A DNA stretch of 64,000 nucleotides from Fibrobacterota bacterium (GTDB lineage Bacteria > Fibrobacterota > Chitinivibrionia > Chitinivibrionales > Chitinispirillaceae): NCBI GenBank assembly GCA_023436145.1, contig JAEZKP010000104.1, forward strand, positions 1 through 64,000. Direction: 5' to 3'. The position numbers and the translations under genes are program-made. The notes beneath the pieces are model-generated. The model was not told the origin of the DNA, ran no database searches, and saw only the letters and a list, made by a program, of their open reading frames with translations. The first letter of the stretch is position 1. Each line of letters opens with the position of its first letter. Positions 61,377-64,000 of the stretch are shown piece after piece.

Positions 61377-61949
61377 ATGTCAGGGAAAAATGTTGTTCTG
61401 TTTGGCCCACCCGGAGCAGGAAAAGGAACTCAGGCATTGAAACTGCGCGACCTTCTTTCTGTTCCACATATCTCCACCGGGGATATGTTCCGTTACCACA
61501 TTAAAAATGGAACTGAACTAGGCATAACTGCCAAAATGTACACAGATAAAGGAGAGCTTGTTCCTGATGAAGTAACTATAGCCATGGTCAAAGATCGATT
61601 GTCTCAAAAGGATATATCCAATGGCTTTCTTCTGGATGGATTTCCCAGAAGTGTACCACAGGCACAAGCCCTGGATAAGATACTCTCAGAGCTGGGGATT
61701 AAACTTGATCATATCATAAACATTTCTGTTACAGATGATGAGATCCGTTCACGATTGATCAAACGCGCTTCGATTGAGGGACGTGCAGATGATGCTGATC
61801 CGAAGATCATTCAGAACAGAATTGACACTTACAAAAGGCAGAGCGAACCTTGCCTCTCCTATTACAGACCCAAAAACCTGGTAAGAGATATTCAGGGGAC
61901 CGGATCTATTGAAGAGGTATTTGACCGGATCCGCACTGTGTTCAATTAA
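61377..61949 (+). CDS. adk: adenylate kinase, short (zinc-less) type
   Basis: A 190-residue adenylate kinase (ATP + AMP to 2 ADP). Start at 61377 by AGGAGTGAAA. The P-loop GPPGAGKGTQ, STGDMFR, LLDGFPRSVPQAQALD and the LID Arg region are present. The LID is short (RASIEGRADDADPKIIQNR) with no Cys4 zinc site. Confidence 0.95.
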   Translation: MSGKNVVLFGPPGAGKGTQALKLRDLLSVPHISTGDMFRYHIKNGTELGITAKMYTDKGELVPDEVTIAMVKDRLSQKDISNGFLLDGFPRSVPQAQALDKILSELGIKLDHIINISVTDDEIRSRLIKRASIEGRADDADPKIIQNRIDTYKRQSEPCLSYYRPKNLVRDIQGTGSIEEVFDRIRTVFN

Positions 61950-62026
61950 GCATAGCTATATTAATTGTGGATTTATAATGATTGCCTATCTGCAGAAATA
62001 CACTACCCATGTATTTCTGCAGATAC

Positions 62027-63280
62027 TCAGATAACCAGGAAATAAAAATATCCGTAAATCGCAGCAATTACTGCAATTCCTCCGTACCAGAACTCTTTTT
62101 TCCCTTTCAAAAGCCTTGCCGGTGATGCGGAAAGCAACGCAATTACTGGTGCGATAGCGGTAAAAAGATACCTACCCTCCGGGTTGGACCAGTTCATATT
62201 GAGCTTTATGTATGCAACAACCGAAAGAATCAAATTTAACCAGAGCACCTGTTCTTTAAAATCAAGTTTTTTCCTTCTTACTTTTGCGAAAACATCCAGT
62301 AATGCCATCCCTGCGTACAGGAGAATTAAGAGTGGCCCAAGACAGTTCAACAAACTCAACAGAATACTGTCATTTGCAACATGCTGCATTGGAAACCAGA
62401 ATAAACGGGCTGTTCTTGCACCAAACTGGATTATCTCTGTAAATGACCGCAGATAGCAACCCTGTGGCCCGAAACCGATGTCGAATGCAAACAGGCTTCC
62501 ATAAAGCTGCAGGTTTCGCAAATACCAGGGTAATACCAGTGCCAGAGAAAAAACTATTGCGGCTATTCCCCACCAGAGTTGATTTACATCGCCTTTTTTG
62601 TAGGATTTAAAGAAAAAAACACAAGCAGCGACAGGATAGTAGACAAGAGAAGAACTTTTAACCAGCATGGCAAGAGCCAGTACAAATGAGATAATTATTG
62701 CAAATCTGACAGTTTTATTTTCAGGTGCTTCATAATAACACATGATCAGGTAAAGTAACCAGGTCCCGACAAACCAGCTAAGCGAATCATTGGAAAGTAA
62801 TGAACAAAAATAGACATGTGTAGGGAAAAAGGCACACACCAGCACACCCGAAGCCAACACTTTTTTGCTCGGACAAATCAGGTGAATGATATTGCCCAGT
62901 AAAAAAATGGTTAAAACACCGAAAAGCCAGGAAATAATTCTTCCCCAATACAACGCTCCCTGTAAACCGGTTATTGGAACCATGAAAGCAGTTACCACAT
63001 AATAAACCGGTGCCTGATAATACTCGTATACATTGTGCTCAAAAGCTGAAGGACTCTTACTGGACTCTGACTGTACCGGAAACTGACGATTTTCTGACAG
63101 ATATTTGACATAATTATAATGGGATGGTTCATCATTCAGACCTTCCAACCCATATCGGACAGTCTGACCAAAAGGAAGCAGCCATACCAGAACCAATCTC
63201 AAAGTAAGGGCAAAACCAAATAGAATCCAAAAAGGCTTGTTTTGAATAGTGAAAACAGACAGTTTTTTAAAAATATGCAT
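62027..63280 (-). CDS. membrane glycosyltransferase, GT39/ArnT-like
   Basis: A 417-residue polytopic protein with about ten hydrophobic helices. The first periplasmic loop holds LNDEPSHYNYVKYLSENRQF, with the Asp-Glu pair typical of GT-C (PMT/ArnT) enzymes that use polyprenyl-phosphate sugars. SNPEGRYLFTAIAPVIALL near the end is a shared feature of such enzymes. Acceptor and sugar unknown; protein O-glycosylation or lipid A/EPS modification are options. Divergent from hcp. Confidence 0.78.
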   Translation of the reverse strand: MHIFKKLSVFTIQNKPFWILFGFALTLRLVLVWLLPFGQTVRYGLEGLNDEPSHYNYVKYLSENRQFPVQSESSKSPSAFEHNVYEYYQAPVYYVVTAFMVPITGLQGALYWGRIISWLFGVLTIFLLGNIIHLICPSKKVLASGVLVCAFFPTHVYFCSLLSNDSLSWFVGTWLLYLIMCYYEAPENKTVRFAIIISFVLALAMLVKSSSLVYYPVAACVFFFKSYKKGDVNQLWWGIAAIVFSLALVLPWYLRNLQLYGSLFAFDIGFGPQGCYLRSFTEIIQFGARTARLFWFPMQHVANDSILLSLLNCLGPLLILLYAGMALLDVFAKVRRKKLDFKEQVLWLNLILSVVAYIKLNMNWSNPEGRYLFTAIAPVIALLSASPARLLKGKKEFWYGGIAVIAAIYGYFYFLVI

Positions 63281-63339
63281 ATTCCAGAAAATGTGAGTTC
63301 TTTTTACGTGATTGATACAAAACAGGAAAATATAACAGG

Positions 63340-63380
63340 AATCTATGAAACCATAGATTTCTCACCCTTAATCAGGGTGA
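63340..63380. other. two adjacent short hairpins in the hcp upstream region
   Basis: AATCTATG/CATAGATT (63340-63347 with 63352-63359, 4-nt loop) is followed by TCACCCT/AGGGTGA (63362-63368 with 63374-63380, 5-nt loop). They lie in the divergent promoter region; either could be an operator for a dimeric regulator or an RNA hairpin. Confidence 0.4.
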
Positions 63381-63407
63381 ATTTCCCCTGAAAAATCTTT
63401 CTACTTC

Positions 63408-63421
63408 TTGATTCAGATCAA
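63408..63421. promoter_or_regulatory. FNR/CRP-family operator upstream of hcp
   Basis: TTGATTCAGATCAA is a perfect match to TTGAT-N4-ATCAA, the FNR-type palindrome, 118 bases upstream of the hcp start. hcp is commonly controlled by FNR, HcpR or NnrR regulators under anaerobic or nitrosative conditions. Confidence 0.72.
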
Positions 63422-63538
63422 TATAGTGAACATTCAGATGAGTTATATTGATAGGGTAAGTTTGATGATTACCATTTTTGCAGGATATTTCATCAATTTT
63501 CCAGCGCAGTATTTATATAACCTTTAAAGAAGGAGTTT

Positions 63539-64000
63539 ATGATGGGTATGTTTTGTTTTCAATGTGAACAGACTGCTAAAGGTGCAGGTTGTACAGTTTC
63601 CGGAGTATGTGGAAAACAGCCTGATGTTGCAGCACTTCAGGATTTGCTTGTCCACCAGTTGAAAGGAATCGGATATCTGGCAAATTCCCTCAGGAAAATG
63701 GGTATTAAGAACACTGGTGCAGACATATTCACCATTGAAGCTTTATTTACCACTGTGACCAATGTCAATTTCGATTCACAGGATATAATTGAGATACTTA
63801 AAAAAGGCGCGATTCTGAAAACTCGTCTTTACAACCAGTTATTAAATTCCGGGGCAGACAAACAAGATTACCCTGAAGCTGTTCTTTTCACACTGGCATC
63901 AACCGATACCGAAATGATTGCACAGGGAGTTGAATATGGGATATTAGCGGAGCAACCAAATGAGGATATCCGTTCATTGCAGCAGCTTTTGATTTATGGT
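63539..64000 (+). CDS. hcp: hybrid-cluster protein (hydroxylamine/NO reductase), 5' part
   Basis: The first 154 codons of hcp, cut by the window end. The N-terminus MMGMFCFQCEQTAKGAGCTV continues to SGVCGKQPDV, holding the four Cys of the first iron-sulfur cluster (CxxC ... C ... C). LQDLLVHQLKGIGYLA and FTTVTNVNFD match the family. AAGAAGGAG precedes ATG codons at 63539 and 63542. Hcp reduces NO (or hydroxylamine) in anaerobes. The region upstream has an FNR-type box. Confidence 0.95.
   Translation, partial: MMGMFCFQCEQTAKGAGCTVSGVCGKQPDVAALQDLLVHQLKGIGYLANSLRKMGIKNTGADIFTIEALFTTVTNVNFDSQDIIEILKKGAILKTRLYNQLLNSGADKQDYPEAVLFTLASTDTEMIAQGVEYGILAEQPNEDIRSLQQLLIYG

Noticed and set aside
62027..63280. 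Exosortase partner for the PEP-CTERM protein
   Set aside because: Topology and the Asp-Glu loop motif fit a GT-C glycosyltransferase; the exosortase Cys/Arg/His signature is not seen.

Overview
The window looks like chromosome of a Gram-negative FCB-group bacterium, most plausibly a Fibrobacterota/Chitinispirillia-type organism. This is inferred from gene content, with no search run. Supporting signs are a GH8 glycosidase with a Por/T9SS-like C-terminal domain, a PEP-CTERM protein, outer-membrane barrel proteins, an MCE (Mla-like) lipid transporter, DUF5683-like proteins and split SecD/SecF. Base composition is moderately AT-rich. No rRNA, phage, insertion sequence or CRISPR array was seen; there is one tRNA (Gln).

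Layout. 0-12.7 kb is an accessory, sugar- and envelope-oriented stretch: DUF2235 hydrolase, secreted rhodanese, GH8 enzyme, a radical-SAM remnant, a stress protein, an outer-membrane protein, a Gfo/Idh/MocA oxidoreductase, a large GH116-type glycosidase and an MFS exporter. 12.9-20 kb holds a DUF4159/DUF4175-like envelope pair, secD-secF and a lone receiver. 20-24 kb has a candidate PD-(D/E)XK protein, a lipoprotein-like protein, a UbiE/MenG-like methyltransferase and a Cache-like protein. 24-29.3 kb is a minus-strand cluster: a PlsB-like acyltransferase, a three-domain diadenylate cyclase, pgi, yjbQ and a LOG-like protein. 30.3-35.6 kb is an MCE lipid-transport operon (STAS-permease, ATPase, MCE protein, auxiliary lipoprotein, outer-membrane protein).

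37-42.5 kb carries a regulatory unit that can be read from the sequence. A XylR-type V4R sigma-54 activator is divergent from an operon encoding a degenerate M20 peptidase and an ADP-forming acyl-CoA synthetase. Between them lie a near-consensus -24/-12 promoter and three tandem 20-21 bp palindromic repeats at enhancer distance. 42.7-46.9 kb has a methyltransferase, an HDOD protein with degenerate receivers and nrdR. 46.9-53.8 kb is a housekeeping run on the minus strand: spoVG, tRNA-Gln, rplY, pth, rpsF, rpsR, rplI, dapA, dapB and two DUF5683-like proteins.

54-57.1 kb is argF followed by a tightly packed cassette of a KaiC/RAD55-like ATPase, two small three-helix membrane proteins and two receivers, which I consider a candidate undescribed signalling unit. 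The window ends with uvrA, a PEP-CTERM protein, adk, a membrane glycosyltransferase and the 5' part of hcp behind a perfect FNR-type box.

The best leads for new biology are the sigma-54/M20-pseudoenzyme/acyl-CoA synthetase unit, the KaiC-like membrane-receiver cassette, and the diadenylate cyclase fused to a PTS IIA-like domain that has lost its phosphorylatable histidine.
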